The notes: generated by a model from the letters alone, not told the origin. DNA of 64,000 nt from Sphingomonas sp. Leaf242 (GCF_001422045.1 NZ_LMLW01000012.1:178856-242855); one strand, 5' to 3'. Numbered from the stretch's first letter, positions 37,067-46,233 are shown. Translations and numbers: made by a program.

Positions 37067-37130
37067 TGTCCGGCACGACGGAGAAAAGAACTGATCTGGC
37101 GCTTCGATCTGAATGTCGACCGCCTCAGTA

Positions 37131-37252
37131 TCCTCCCCCGCTAAGGGGGTGGCGCCGAAAGGCGACGGAGGGGGCGGCACGCGAAACGATGGTCGCCGCG
37201 TGCCTCCCCCTCCGTCAGGCTGACGCCTGCACCTCCCCCGCCAGGGGGAGGA
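37131..37252. repeat. CCTCCCCC inverted repeat, copy 1
   Basis: The ends TCCTCCCCCGC and CCAGGGGGAGGA are inverted, and inside are GACGGAGGGGG and CCCCCTCCGTC arms. The element matches copy 2 (53445–53566) in plan and length. It follows flgL on its 3' side and could act in termination. Confidence 0.75.
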
Positions 37253-37283
37253 TCGGCATTCAGTCTCTAACCGTCGCGCCGCC

Positions 37284-38192
37284 CTATTTGAGATAGTCGA
37301 CCAGGCTCATGCTGGTCAGCTGGCCGAACACCGAATAGCTCGCCTTCAGGACGCTCTGCTGCTGCGCGAGATCGGTCGAGATCTGGCCGAAATCGGCGTC
37401 CTCGACGCGCGAGATCGAATCCTTGAGCAGCGTCGCGCGCTCTTCGCCGCGCGTCGCCAGCGTCTCGACCTGCGACTGCTTGCGGCCATTCTCGGCATTG
37501 ACGGCACGCACACCGGTCAGCGCGGTCGCGATCTGGTTGACCGCGGTGCCGAGCGCATCCTTTTGCGCCGCGGTCATCTTGTCGCCGATCGTCCCCGCCT
37601 CCGCCAACGTCCGGAACGCCGCAAGCATCGTGCTGCCAAGATCACTGGCGACGACGCCGTACGTCAGGTCGGTGCCTTCGGCGACGCGCGCCGAGGCGCG
37701 GACCAGATCGTTGGCGAACGCGGTCGCGGGGGTGGCACCGATCGTGTCGGCAAGCGTCGCGGGCTTGAACGGCACGTCGCCGGTCTGCGAGCCACCGAAC
37801 AGCGGTCCGCTGCCGTCGGTCGCATTCAGCGCGGTCCGGAACTGCCCGAATGCGCTGTCGATCGAGGCCTGGAGCCCCGCCCCGCTCCCGGTGCCGATCG
37901 CGGTCAGGATGCTCTGGCGGAGATCGGTCGCGCCGGTATCGATCGACGTGATGTTGGCATCGTACAACGACAAGGTCGTCCCGAGCCGCGTCGCCGATGC
38001 CGATTGCGATTCCTGGCGGGCGAGTACGGTACGTGCCGACAGAGTCCGCGCGGCATCGGTGCCAAGCCCCGCCAAAGTCGACGCCTTCTTGCCAGTGTTG
38101 AGCTGGGTCTGGGTCGCGGCCAGCTTGCTCTGCGCACGCTGGATGGCCTGCGACAGGGTGTTTTGGAACGGAAGGGTGGCGACGCGGATCAT
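37284..38192 (-). CDS. flgL: Flagellar hook-filament junction protein FlgL
   Basis: 302 residues. The flagellin-like N-terminus (LPFQNTLSQAIQRAQSKLAA, TQLNTGKKAS) and C-terminal heptads (ISTDLAQQQSVLKASYSVFG, ending MSLVDYLK) identify FlgL. It joins hook to filament together with FlgK, which is encoded just upstream. It ends a leftward flgE-flgK-flgL operon. Confidence 0.93.
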   Translation of the reverse strand: MIRVATLPFQNTLSQAIQRAQSKLAATQTQLNTGKKASTLAGLGTDAARTLSARTVLARQESQSASATRLGTTLSLYDANITSIDTGATDLRQSILTAIGTGSGAGLQASIDSAFGQFRTALNATDGSGPLFGGSQTGDVPFKPATLADTIGATPATAFANDLVRASARVAEGTDLTYGVVASDLGSTMLAAFRTLAEAGTIGDKMTAAQKDALGTAVNQIATALTGVRAVNAENGRKQSQVETLATRGEERATLLKDSISRVEDADFGQISTDLAQQQSVLKASYSVFGQLTSMSLVDYLK

Positions 38193-38205
38193 CGGTTCAT
38201 CTTTC

Positions 38206-40299
38206 TTATCTCACCATGGCCAGCAGCGTGTCGTACATCGCCGAGGCGGTGCTCATCACGCGGGCTGCGGCCGAATAGCTGTTCTGGAGCACGACCATCT
38301 GGCCGAGTTCCTCGTCGATGCTGACGCCCGAAAAATTGTCGCGGCTGGCGACCGCGTCGTCGCGGCGCGTCGTCGTCGTCGTCTGCATCGTCTGCGCGCG
38401 CGACGCGGCGGTGGCGGCATTGCCGAGCACGCTCGCGGTCAGCCGCGACACCGACGTCATGCCGTTCCTGCCGAGATCGACGACCGCTTCGGTGGCATCG
38501 GCAAACCCCGAGGCGCCGCGACGATCGCCCGCGCCGAGTGCCTTCGCCCCGACCGCGACGTCCTGGAGACGGGCGAGCGGAAGGCGGCTCGGATCGGCGA
38601 CGATATCGCGGCGCACCTCGGCACCAGCAAGGCTCGCGGTCGCACCGCCCAGCCCGGTGATCTCGGACAGGCTGCGGCCGGTACCCGCGCGATCGGTCGT
38701 ATCCGAAACCACCGACAAGGCAGCCCCTGCGTTGCTGGCGGTCGGCGAGAACCGGATCCGCCCCGCATCGTCCATCGCGAAGCTGCCATAGCCGGCCAGC
38801 GGGCTCGCATTCAGATTGGTGACGAGATCGCCGAAGGTCGAGCCGGTCGCGCCCAGCGTATACCGTGCCAGCACCCGCCCGGATGTATCGCGCAATGCGA
38901 GGTCGGCGGACTGGCCCGCGGCGAAACCATGCGCGTCGCCCGACTTGAAGCCCGACGGCGCGAGCATCGCCGTGTCGCTGCGGACGATGTCGTTCAGGCC
39001 GAAATATTGCGAAAACCCGATCCCCGCGCGGGCGCTCGGGCTGGTCGCATCCTGGCCGATCGCGGCGCCGTTACCGCTCGCGCTCGCCGCGATCGTCAGC
39101 TTGCCGCTGACGAAGCTCGCGGTACCCGCGCTACCCAGGCCCGCATTGATCGCCGCGACCGCGTCGTCGACGGTTGCGTTCGCCCCGAGTGCGGAGAAAT
39201 CGATTTTGGTCTTGACCACCAGCGTACCGTCGCTCTTGGTCACCGCGAACGTCGCCGCGCCGGTGAAGCCGAGCCGGTCGCTGCCGGTCAACGCCGTCGC
39301 GCGCCCCTCCAGCGTCGCCGGCGGCGGCACTGCGGTGCCCGCGTTCGACGCGGTGTTGAGCACCTGCGCCATCCCCGCGAACACGTCGGCGACCTGATCC
39401 GAAAACCCCGGAAGCTGATGATCGCGCAGATCGAGCAGACCACCGAGCTTGCCACCGATCGACGGGCTGTCGATCTTCTCGCCGGTCGTGGCGCCGGGCG
39501 ATCCGTCGGCGGCGGCGAACCGCACCTCGATCGGCGCATAGATCGGCTGCGAGGATCCGGCACCACTGTCCGCATAGGACAATTGACGCAGCCGCCGATC
39601 GACCAGCTGGACGCCGGTGGTCGTTTCGATCGTCACGCGACCATCGGACTGTTCGCGCGCGTTCACGCCGATGAGTCCGCTCAATTCCTGGATCGCGCTG
39701 GTGCGCTGGTCGGCGACGCCGGCCGAACTCCGCCCCAGCCCCTCGAGCCGCGCGACCGAATCGTTCAAGTCGTAGATATTGCGCAGCAACGTGTTGGCGC
39801 GGTCGACCGAATAGCCGACCTCGCCTTCGACGTCCGACCGGATCGCCGAGACGTCGGTGCCGAGTTGCTGAATCGTACCGACCGCATCGGCAACTGATCC
39901 GACGAACGCCGCGCTGGTCTGCGGACCGCCCGCGCTGCCGGTCATCGCGGTCGCCGCCGATGCGACCGCATTCAGCCGCGCGGAGATGCCCGAATCCGAA
40001 TCCGACGCACCCAGCACCGACTGCAACCGATCGAGATAGGTGGAGACCACTTCGGCGCGACCGGCATCGCCCGATCGCGCATAGACGGTGGTCTCCAGAT
40101 ACTTGTCGGCGACGCGGCTCGGCTCGCCCACCACGACGCCGGAGACCCGACCCGCGGTGACCCCGGTCGTCAGCGACACCTTTTCGCGTGCGTATCCCGC
40201 GGTGTTCACATTGGCGATGTTGTTGGACACCGTCCGCATGGCCGCCTGCGTGGCGTTCAGGCCGGACAGGGCGGAAGACAGGATTTCGCTGAGCGACAC
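38206..40299 (-). CDS. flgK: Flagellar hook-associated protein FlgK
   Basis: 697 residues. The N-terminal rod/hook motif (LSGLNATQAAMRTVSNNIAN, VNTAGYARE) and C-terminus (DEELGQMVVLQNSYSAAARV) frame a long variable middle. GTG start with an AAAGG site nine bases upstream. It caps the hook before flagellin polymerisation. Confidence 0.94.
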   Translation of the reverse strand: MSLSEILSSALSGLNATQAAMRTVSNNIANVNTAGYAREKVSLTTGVTAGRVSGVVVGEPSRVADKYLETTVYARSGDAGRAEVVSTYLDRLQSVLGASDSDSGISARLNAVASAATAMTGSAGGPQTSAAFVGSVADAVGTIQQLGTDVSAIRSDVEGEVGYSVDRANTLLRNIYDLNDSVARLEGLGRSSAGVADQRTSAIQELSGLIGVNAREQSDGRVTIETTTGVQLVDRRLRQLSYADSGAGSSQPIYAPIEVRFAAADGSPGATTGEKIDSPSIGGKLGGLLDLRDHQLPGFSDQVADVFAGMAQVLNTASNAGTAVPPPATLEGRATALTGSDRLGFTGAATFAVTKSDGTLVVKTKIDFSALGANATVDDAVAAINAGLGSAGTASFVSGKLTIAASASGNGAAIGQDATSPSARAGIGFSQYFGLNDIVRSDTAMLAPSGFKSGDAHGFAAGQSADLALRDTSGRVLARYTLGATGSTFGDLVTNLNASPLAGYGSFAMDDAGRIRFSPTASNAGAALSVVSDTTDRAGTGRSLSEITGLGGATASLAGAEVRRDIVADPSRLPLARLQDVAVGAKALGAGDRRGASGFADATEAVVDLGRNGMTSVSRLTASVLGNAATAASRAQTMQTTTTTRRDDAVASRDNFSGVSIDEELGQMVVLQNSYSAAARVMSTASAMYDTLLAMVR

Positions 40300-40335
40300 G
40301 CGCAGTACCTTTGTTGAGCCGGGTGCTAGTCGGGC

Positions 40336-41640
40336 TTATCGCTTCAGGTTGCTTGCTTCCTGGAGCATGTCGTCGACCGTCGTGATGATCTTCGACGACG
40401 CGCTGTAGGCACGCTGGAAGCGGATCATGTTGGTGAACTCCTGCGCCAGGTCGGCGGTCGAGGCCTCCAGAGCGAAGCCCTTGATGTTGCCCGCGCCGAG
40501 CGACCCCGGTGCGTTGATCGCATAGGCGCCCGACACGCTGGAGGCGCTATAGCCGTTGCCGCTGATGCGCGTCAGGCCGTTCGGATTGGGCACCGTTGCG
40601 ACCGGCAGCTGGAAGATCGCCCGCGTGCGGCCGTCGTCGAAGGTCGCGCTGACGACACCCTGGTTCGACACCGACACCGACGCCACGTTGCCGAGGATGC
40701 CGCCATCGACCGACGAGGATACCAACGAAGACTCGGTGCCGAACTGGGTCAGCCCGTCGACCTTGCCGTCGGTGCCCAGCGACAGCGCGATCGGATCGGC
40801 GCCCGCCGCGTTCGTCCAGGTCGGCGTGACCGACGAAAACAGCGCCGGCGAACTGTTCGCCCGGTCGAGGCTGCCGTCGGCGTTGAACTTGATGTCGCCG
40901 CTGGCGAGCAGGCCGTTTGCCGCGGTCACGTCGGTTGCGGGCTGCGCGTAGATTTCAGCCTTCCAGCTGTTCGGGCCGGTCTTGATCGCACTCAGCGCGA
41001 CACGGTGGGCGCCGCCCTGCTGGTCGTAGACGTCGACCGATCGCGAGAAGCTCGGTTCCGCCACCGTGCCGTTGGCCATGTCGCCCGCGGTATAGGCGCC
41101 CGTATAGGCTGCCGTGGTCGACTGGAAATTCGCCCGCATCTGGATCTTGCTGGTCGCGGCGGCGGTGCCGGTCAGATCGCTGACGCGGATCGGTTCGAGC
41201 GCATTGACGCTGCCCGTGTTGACGTAGGCACCCTTCGTATCGAGCCGCCAGCCCTGCAGATACTGACCCGACGTGTTCTTGAGGAAGCCGTCCTTGTCCG
41301 GCGAGAACGAGCCCGACCGGGTCAGCGACACGCCGCTTTTCGCGTCGCTGCTCGACCGCGTGATGAAGAAGCCCTGCCCCTCGATGCCGAGATCGGTCGA
41401 GTTGCTCGACGCCTGCAACAGGCCCTGATTCGAGATCAGCGCCTTGGGCTGCGCGGTCACGCCGCCCGCGGTGTAGCTGTTCGAGGCGCGGCCGTCGCCG
41501 ACGAGCGTGCTGAACTGGGTTTCGACGGCCTTGTAGCCGACCGTGTTCACGTTGGTGATGTTGTCCGCGACCGCGGCCATCGCGCTGGCTTCGGCGGACA
41601 GGCCGGACACGCCGGAAAACAGGGCTGAATACAGGCTCAT
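40336..41640 (-). CDS. flgE: Flagellar hook protein FlgE
   Basis: 434 residues. N-terminus SLYSALFSGVSGLSAEASAM with DNITNVNTVGYKAVE, a central hook domain (DVYDQQGGAHRVALSAIKTG), and the C-terminal QEFTNMIRFQRAYSASSKII identify the hook subunit. The ATG at 41640 is supported by the conserved start; the longer frame to 41799 runs into the promoter. First gene of the flgE-flgK-flgL unit. Confidence 0.95.
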   Translation of the reverse strand: MSLYSALFSGVSGLSAEASAMAAVADNITNVNTVGYKAVETQFSTLVGDGRASNSYTAGGVTAQPKALISNQGLLQASSNSTDLGIEGQGFFITRSSSDAKSGVSLTRSGSFSPDKDGFLKNTSGQYLQGWRLDTKGAYVNTGSVNALEPIRVSDLTGTAAATSKIQMRANFQSTTAAYTGAYTAGDMANGTVAEPSFSRSVDVYDQQGGAHRVALSAIKTGPNSWKAEIYAQPATDVTAANGLLASGDIKFNADGSLDRANSSPALFSSVTPTWTNAAGADPIALSLGTDGKVDGLTQFGTESSLVSSSVDGGILGNVASVSVSNQGVVSATFDDGRTRAIFQLPVATVPNPNGLTRISGNGYSASSVSGAYAINAPGSLGAGNIKGFALEASTADLAQEFTNMIRFQRAYSASSKIITTVDDMLQEASNLKR

Positions 41641-41703
41641 GCGAATACGTCTCCAAGCGGACATCGACGACAGGGTGGGCGGATACGCGCCCCTTCTCGT
41701 CAC

Positions 41704-41711
41704 TTTATAGG
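41704..41711 (-). promoter_or_regulatory. CCTATAAA promoter element of flgE operon
   Basis: On the minus strand CCTATAAA lies 64 bp upstream of the flgE ATG. The GGCA-N5-TGCC palindrome at 41803 lies about 100 bp further upstream, closer to flbT. Confidence 0.5.
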
Positions 41712-41802
41712 GGCGTCCACGCATCGCCGGTCGGGAGCGCGCGGGTTTCGTGAAGATGCCGGCGACGCAGCATCGCGGGGACGTGCCCCTGGCTCGCAAG
41801 GC

Positions 41803-41815
41803 GGCAAATCTTGCC
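41803..41815. promoter_or_regulatory. Candidate operator GGCA-N5-TGCC (flgE/flbT)
   Basis: GGCAAATCTTGCC, extended as CGGCAAATCTTGCCG, is a perfect inverted repeat and the most symmetrical copy in the window. It lies between the divergent flgE and flbT units, about 40 bp upstream of the flbT -10-like element. It matches the general form of FlbD ftr sites. Confidence 0.55.
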
Positions 41816-41843
41816 GGGTCGCGACCGGACTTCGTTAATCCAT

Positions 41844-41851
41844 CCTATAAC
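41844..41851 (+). promoter_or_regulatory. CCTATAAC promoter element of flbT operon
   Basis: CCTATAAC lies 26 bp before the flbT ATG. The predicted leader is therefore very short. Confidence 0.5.
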
Positions 41852-41877
41852 GATCCAGACACATGAAGGGTGGTTGG

Positions 41878-42282
41878 ATGACGTTGCGGATAACCTTGCG
41901 GGACGGGGAAAAGATGATCGTCAACGGCGCAGTGCTGCGCGCCAACGGTCGCGTGGAGCTGATCGTCGAGAACCAGGTCGCGCTGCTCCGCGGTCGCGAG
42001 ATCATGGCGCCGGACGAGGCGACCACGCCCGCCCGGCGGCTCTACCTCGCCTGTATGATGGCCTATATCGACGATACGGCACGCGACGCGCATCAGGATC
42101 GCATCGTCGTGCTGCTCGGTGAACTGCTGTCGGCGTTCGAAACCGCCGCGGCGCGCATGCTGTGCCTCGAATTCGCGCACTGCGTCGCCACCGCCGAATA
42201 TTATCGCGCGCTCGGCATCTGCCGCCGGCTGATCGACTACGAGACCGCGGCGTTCGATCGTCTCGCCGGCCGCGCCGCCTGA
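41878..42282 (+). CDS. flbT: Flagellin post-transcriptional repressor FlbT
   Basis: 134 residues. LRITLRDGEKMIVNGAVLRANGR and LYLACMMAYIDD are typical of FlbT, which binds the flagellin mRNA leader and lowers its stability. I chose the ATG at 41878 because AGGG lies seven bases upstream; an in-frame ATG at 41863 lacks one. It heads a flbT-fliI-fliJ-muramidase unit and is far from flaF and flagellin. Confidence 0.9.
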   Translation: MTLRITLRDGEKMIVNGAVLRANGRVELIVENQVALLRGREIMAPDEATTPARRLYLACMMAYIDDTARDAHQDRIVVLLGELLSAFETAAARMLCLEFAHCVATAEYYRALGICRRLIDYETAAFDRLAGRAA

Positions 42283-42283
42283 G

Positions 42284-43666
42284 ATGCGGACGATGCAGGT
42301 CCTTGCGGCGGCGACCGCCACCCTGGCGGAGATGCCGTTCGACGAGCGCTACGGCACCGTCGTGGCTGCACGCGGGGCGCTGATCGAAGTCGACGGGCTT
42401 GGCAACGCCGCGCAGATCGGCTCGCGGATCCGCATCGCCATCCGCACCGGCACGATCGATGCCGAAGTCACCGGGCTCGAGAATGGCCGCGCGCTGTGCC
42501 TGCCGTTCGGCGACCCGCAGGGTGTCGCGGCGGGCGCCCGCGCGGTCGTCGCGGCAGGTGAGTTCGCGATCCGCCCCTGCGCCGCGTGGCTCGGCCGGAT
42601 GGTCGATGGCCTCGGCCGCCCGGTCGACGGCAAGGGCGGGTTGCCCACCGGGCTGGTACCGCGGCCGATCCGCGCGACGCCCCCGCCCGCCGCCGGGCGT
42701 GCGCGCGTCGGTGCCAAGGTCGAGACCGGCGTGCGTGCGCTCGATGTCTTCGCGCCGCTCTGCGAAGGCCAGCGGCTCGGGTTGTTCGCCGGGTCGGGCG
42801 TCGGCAAATCGGTGTTGCTGTCGATGCTGGCACGCTGGACCGACTGCGACGTCGCGGTGATCGGGCTGATCGGCGAGCGCGGCCGCGAGGTCCAGGAATT
42901 CGTCGAGGACGATCTCGGGCCTGCGGGTCTCGCGCGCAGCGTGGTGGTCGTCGCGACCTCGGACGAGCCCGCGCTGATGCGCCGCCAAGCCGCCTGGACG
43001 ACGCTCGCGATCGCCGAGCATTTCCGCGACCAGGGTCTCAAGGTGTTGTGCCTGATGGATTCGGTCACGCGGTTCGCGATGGCGCAGCGCGAGATCGGTC
43101 TGGCCTCGGGCGAACCGCCCGCGACCAAGGGCTATACCCCGACCGTCTTTGCCGAACTGCCGCGGTTGCTCGAACGCGCGGGTCCGGGTCTTCCGGGTCA
43201 GGGTACGATCACGGGTCTGTTCACCGTCCTCGTCGATGGCGACGATCACAACGAACCGGTGGCGGATGCGGTGCGCGGTATCCTCGACGGCCATGTCGTG
43301 ATCACGCGGAAAATCGCCGAGCGCGGCCGCTATCCGGCGATCGACCTGCTCAAGTCGGTGTCGCGCACCTTGCCGCGCTGCCACACGCCCGAAGAGAACG
43401 ACATCCGCCTCGCCGCGCGCCGCATCCTGTCGACCTATGGCGACATGGAGGAGATGGTCCGGCTGGGCGCGTACAAGCCTGGGTCGAGCCCCGAAGTCGA
43501 CGAGGCGATCCGCCTCGCGCCGCAGATCGAGGCACTGCTGACCCAGGGCAAGCAGGATCAGGCGAACGCCGCACAGACCTTCGCGATCCTGGCCGAGTTG
43601 CTGGCGGTCGAGCCTGCAGCGACGGCGGACGCGCGCCCTGAACCCACGCTGGAGATGGCAGCATGA
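42284..43666 (+). CDS. fliI: Flagellar export ATPase FliI
   Basis: 460 residues. Walker A is GLFAGSGVGKSVLLSM; Walker B lies in LKVLCLMDSVTRFAMAQREI; the ATPase signature PAIDLLKSVSRTLP follows. The enzyme energises loading of export substrates at the type III gate and works with FliH and FliJ. It starts one base after the flbT stop; an ATG at 42293 is also possible. Confidence 0.96.
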   Translation: MRTMQVLAAATATLAEMPFDERYGTVVAARGALIEVDGLGNAAQIGSRIRIAIRTGTIDAEVTGLENGRALCLPFGDPQGVAAGARAVVAAGEFAIRPCAAWLGRMVDGLGRPVDGKGGLPTGLVPRPIRATPPPAAGRARVGAKVETGVRALDVFAPLCEGQRLGLFAGSGVGKSVLLSMLARWTDCDVAVIGLIGERGREVQEFVEDDLGPAGLARSVVVVATSDEPALMRRQAAWTTLAIAEHFRDQGLKVLCLMDSVTRFAMAQREIGLASGEPPATKGYTPTVFAELPRLLERAGPGLPGQGTITGLFTVLVDGDDHNEPVADAVRGILDGHVVITRKIAERGRYPAIDLLKSVSRTLPRCHTPEENDIRLAARRILSTYGDMEEMVRLGAYKPGSSPEVDEAIRLAPQIEALLTQGKQDQANAAQTFAILAELLAVEPAATADARPEPTLEMAA

Positions 43667-44139
43667 CGACGCCTTACGATACCGCGTTGCGCGTCGTCGA
43701 ACGCAAGCTCGACGCGGTTCGGGCCGCGATCGGCCTTGCGATCGACGAGCTCGAGCGGATCGAAAAAGCGCATATCGCGGTCGAAAACGCGATGATCCGC
43801 GAAGGTCTCGTCGCGTTCGGCGAACCCCGCCTGACCACCGATCGCTACTTCGTCCGCGCCCGCGACCATCGTCGCCAGCTCGCCGAGCACCGTGCCGCCG
43901 CGCACCTGCATCTCGAGTCGCTGCGTCGCAAGGCGGTCGAAGTCTATGGCTCGCGCACCGCGATCGAAGGTGCCGTCGGCGCGCACCGCGAGGCCGAGGC
44001 CCGCAGTCTCGCCGCCGCCGAACAGGCGATGCTCGACGACCTCACCGCGGCCCGTCGCGCGTCACGGCGCGGCCGCAGATTTGCGGCCCATGTCGCGAAC
44101 GCCCGACTCGCTCCGACCAGCAAGATGCCCACGCCGTGA
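43663..44139 (+). CDS. fliJ: Flagellar export chaperone FliJ
   Basis: 158 residues of nearly continuous coiled coil rich in Ala, Arg and Glu, with the FliJ-like pattern ALRVVERKLDAVRAAIGLAI. It lies between fliI and the muramidase with ATGA and GTGA overlaps. Sequence conservation in FliJ is low, so the call depends partly on position and helical character. Confidence 0.82.
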   Translation: MTTPYDTALRVVERKLDAVRAAIGLAIDELERIEKAHIAVENAMIREGLVAFGEPRLTTDRYFVRARDHRRQLAEHRAAAHLHLESLRRKAVEVYGSRTAIEGAVGAHREAEARSLAAAEQAMLDDLTAARRASRRGRRFAAHVANARLAPTSKMPTP

Positions 44140-45140
44140 TCGATCCGACAGGTCTGGCGAGCGTCCCGCGCGATCGCCGGGCCGCGATCATCTATGGTGC
44201 AGCACAAGCCGAGATGGCGAAGCATCTCTGGCAGGCCGCGCTCGGCGGATCGGGGAGCGGATCGCACGACGACTCCGCCTCGGTGACCGCACGCGACGCA
44301 TCGTCGCCGACCTCGCTCGATTCGCTGATCGCGCTGCTGATGCCGGAAGCCAAGGTTCCTGCGACGACGCCAGATCCGGTCGCCGGGACCGCGGAGGTTC
44401 GCGCCCGCTTTGCAACGGCCGACCTGGGTCCCGCTCTCCATCGTCCTGCAATCGATTCGGCCCCGCATACGGGGGTGGCTGCCGTGGACGGACTCGGGCG
44501 CAATGCCCGGCACGCGCCGACCTTGCAGGCCGCAGCGGCGCGCACCGGTATTCCGGCAGCGGCACTGGCCGCGATCGTCGACGCCGAAGCCGGCAAGGCG
44601 CGCGACGGAACCTGGCAGACCTATTCGCGCAATCCACGATCGAGCGCCGCCGGCCTCGGTCAATTCCTCAGCCGGACCTGGGAAGGCATGGCCGAAACCG
44701 GCGGAACCTGGCTGAACGGATTCGCGCGCGCCAATGGCTTGCTCGGCGACAACGGCAAGGTGCTCGCGAGCGCACGGGCGACGGTGCTGTCGCTGCGCTA
44801 CGATCCGACCGCGGCGATCAACGGCATCGCCGACTTCGCCCGGCGCAATCTCGACGGGCTCGATCGTGCAGGCGTTTCGGCGCACGGCGAGGTCGGTGCA
44901 ACCGCACGCCTCGCCTATCTCGGCCACCATCTCGGACTGGGCGACGCGGTGCGGTTCGTCCGCGATGGCGGGCTGTCCGAATCGCGCGCGCACACGCTGC
45001 TCAATGCCCAGATCGGCGCCGGCGACAGCAGTCGTCGAATCGCCTCGACCGGCGACGCCACGGTCGCGCATCGCAACTGGCTGCTCGATTTCATGGACCG
45101 CAAAATCCGTCCGCAGCAGTTCGCAAACATTTCCGGCTGA
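44136..45140 (+). CDS. Flagellar-cluster lytic transglycosylase (SLT-like)
   Basis: 334 residues. The N-terminal ~120 residues are low-complexity. The SLT-like domain then has candidate catalytic Glu151 in AAIVDAEAGKARDG and the substrate-cleft motif SSAAGLGQFLSRTWEGMAE. There is no signal peptide, so it may be exported by the flagellar apparatus, as FlgJ is, to open the cell wall for the rod. No flgJ is present in the window, and this gene could fill that role. GTG start overlaps the fliJ stop. Confidence 0.8.
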   Translation: MIDPTGLASVPRDRRAAIIYGAAQAEMAKHLWQAALGGSGSGSHDDSASVTARDASSPTSLDSLIALLMPEAKVPATTPDPVAGTAEVRARFATADLGPALHRPAIDSAPHTGVAAVDGLGRNARHAPTLQAAAARTGIPAAALAAIVDAEAGKARDGTWQTYSRNPRSSAAGLGQFLSRTWEGMAETGGTWLNGFARANGLLGDNGKVLASARATVLSLRYDPTAAINGIADFARRNLDGLDRAGVSAHGEVGATARLAYLGHHLGLGDAVRFVRDGGLSESRAHTLLNAQIGAGDSSRRIASTGDATVAHRNWLLDFMDRKIRPQQFANISG

Positions 45141-45164
45141 CGATTCCGTACAATCCAATTACAT

Positions 45165-45172
45165 CCTATATG
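45165..45172 (+). promoter_or_regulatory. CCTATATG promoter element of sigma-like gene
   Basis: ATCCTATATGGGAG matches the CCTATA core and lies 82 bp before the sigma-like ATG. The leader holds a tiny frame, ATG-TTA-ACT-AAT-TGA at 45184, preceded by GGAG, and a strong AAGGAG at 45205 that serves no ATG. Confidence 0.45.
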
Positions 45173-45253
45173 GGAGATACAGGATGTTAACTAATTGACC
45201 CCAAAAGGAGATTGTTCGGAAGCGCTGTAGCGACCGAGGTTTGGGGACTACCA

Positions 45254-46141
45254 ATGTCTAAGATCACCGCCGCGCTAGAGGCCGCCGTCGCAATCGTTAT
45301 CGAAAACACACCGGCCGATGGCGCAGCGATGACCAACCGCCAGCGCGTGTATGGCGACCGCGCGTTTGCCGGGATCCTGAAGCTCATCGCCCCGCGCATC
45401 CGCCACTTCATCCGCCAATACGGGCTGGTCTCGCATTGGGAGGACGCCGAGCAGTGCTGCGCGATCGGCGTGCACCGTGCGATCCAGGGCTATGACCCGA
45501 CCAAGGCGCAGTTCACGACCTTCGTGAACTGGCAGCTCCGCGGTGAGCTCCAGGGCCTCCGCTTCCGCCTGATGACCGATCAGCGCCCCTCGGCGAAGAA
45601 GGTCTCGGCCGCGACCGTGTCGCTCCATGCCGTGATGTCGAACGCCGATGGCGAGGACATGACGCTCGAGACGATGATCATGGACGAAAATGCGGTGGAG
45701 CTGACGGAGTCGGGCGCATCCGCGCACATGGCGACGCTCACGCGGACCAAGCTGATCGAGGATTACGTCGATCACCTGCGCGACGTCGGCACCGATCAGC
45801 TCGCACGTCGCGCCCGCAAGGCGACTCCGGAGCGTGCACGCGAGATCGCCGGGCCGCGCCTGCGCTCGTCCGTCCATCCGATCGATCCTTCGGACCTCGC
45901 CGCACTGGAGGCCAAGATCGCGCTCCACCGCGAGGCGATCGAACGCCGCCTGTCCGAGGATGCCGAGCAGGACGCCCGGATCGACGACGAGGCGGTCCGC
46001 GAGCGGACTCGCCAGGTCGCCAAGCGCGCCACCGCGGCGATCGCCGAAATGGCGGATCGCACGCCACGGTTCGCCGCAGCACTGTCGACGCCCGTTCCAG
46101 CACGCCCCCGCCGCGAATCTATCGGGTCGGTCGCGCTGTAA
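45254..46141 (+). CDS. Sigma-70-like protein with region 2 but no region 4
   Basis: 295 residues. Residues ~35–110 match sigma-70 region 2: RIRHFIRQYGLVSHWEDAEQ, GVHRAIQGYDPTKAQFTTFV and NWQLRGELQGLRFRL, the core-binding and -10-recognition segment. After ~130 the protein is charged and helical (EAKIALHREAIERRLSEDAE), without a region-4 helix-turn-helix for -35 binding. It sits among flagellar genes that carry CCTATAA elements but no -35 box. It could direct or modify recognition of those promoters; that is inference. The ATG at 45254 has only a weak GGGGA site; a TTG at 45212 would add 14 residues. Confidence 0.75.
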   Translation: MSKITAALEAAVAIVIENTPADGAAMTNRQRVYGDRAFAGILKLIAPRIRHFIRQYGLVSHWEDAEQCCAIGVHRAIQGYDPTKAQFTTFVNWQLRGELQGLRFRLMTDQRPSAKKVSAATVSLHAVMSNADGEDMTLETMIMDENAVELTESGASAHMATLTRTKLIEDYVDHLRDVGTDQLARRARKATPERAREIAGPRLRSSVHPIDPSDLAALEAKIALHREAIERRLSEDAEQDARIDDEAVRERTRQVAKRATAAIAEMADRTPRFAAALSTPVPARPRRESIGSVAL

Positions 46142-46233
46142 TCTGACGCTGGCCGGCGACAGCGCGCCGGCCACGCTTTTTCGGCATGCCCAAGATAGTT
46201 TGTGTCGTCCGCGCCACAGGCATCCTAAACCCT

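Larger units (their letters stand above)
36704..37283. other. 580-bp intergenic region with repeats
   Basis: No gene is apparent between the TPR-like gene and flgL. The region holds one copy of the 94-bp palindromic repeat, one copy of the CTCCTGAGC-type short repeat and one copy of the CCTCCCCC inverted repeat. The reading frame at 36910–37296 is made of these repeats and is not considered a gene. Confidence 0.7.

Noticed and set aside
36910..37296. 128-codon frame in the flgL–TPR gap
   Set aside because: Made largely of repeat sequence and ends inside flgL; no sign of selection for coding.
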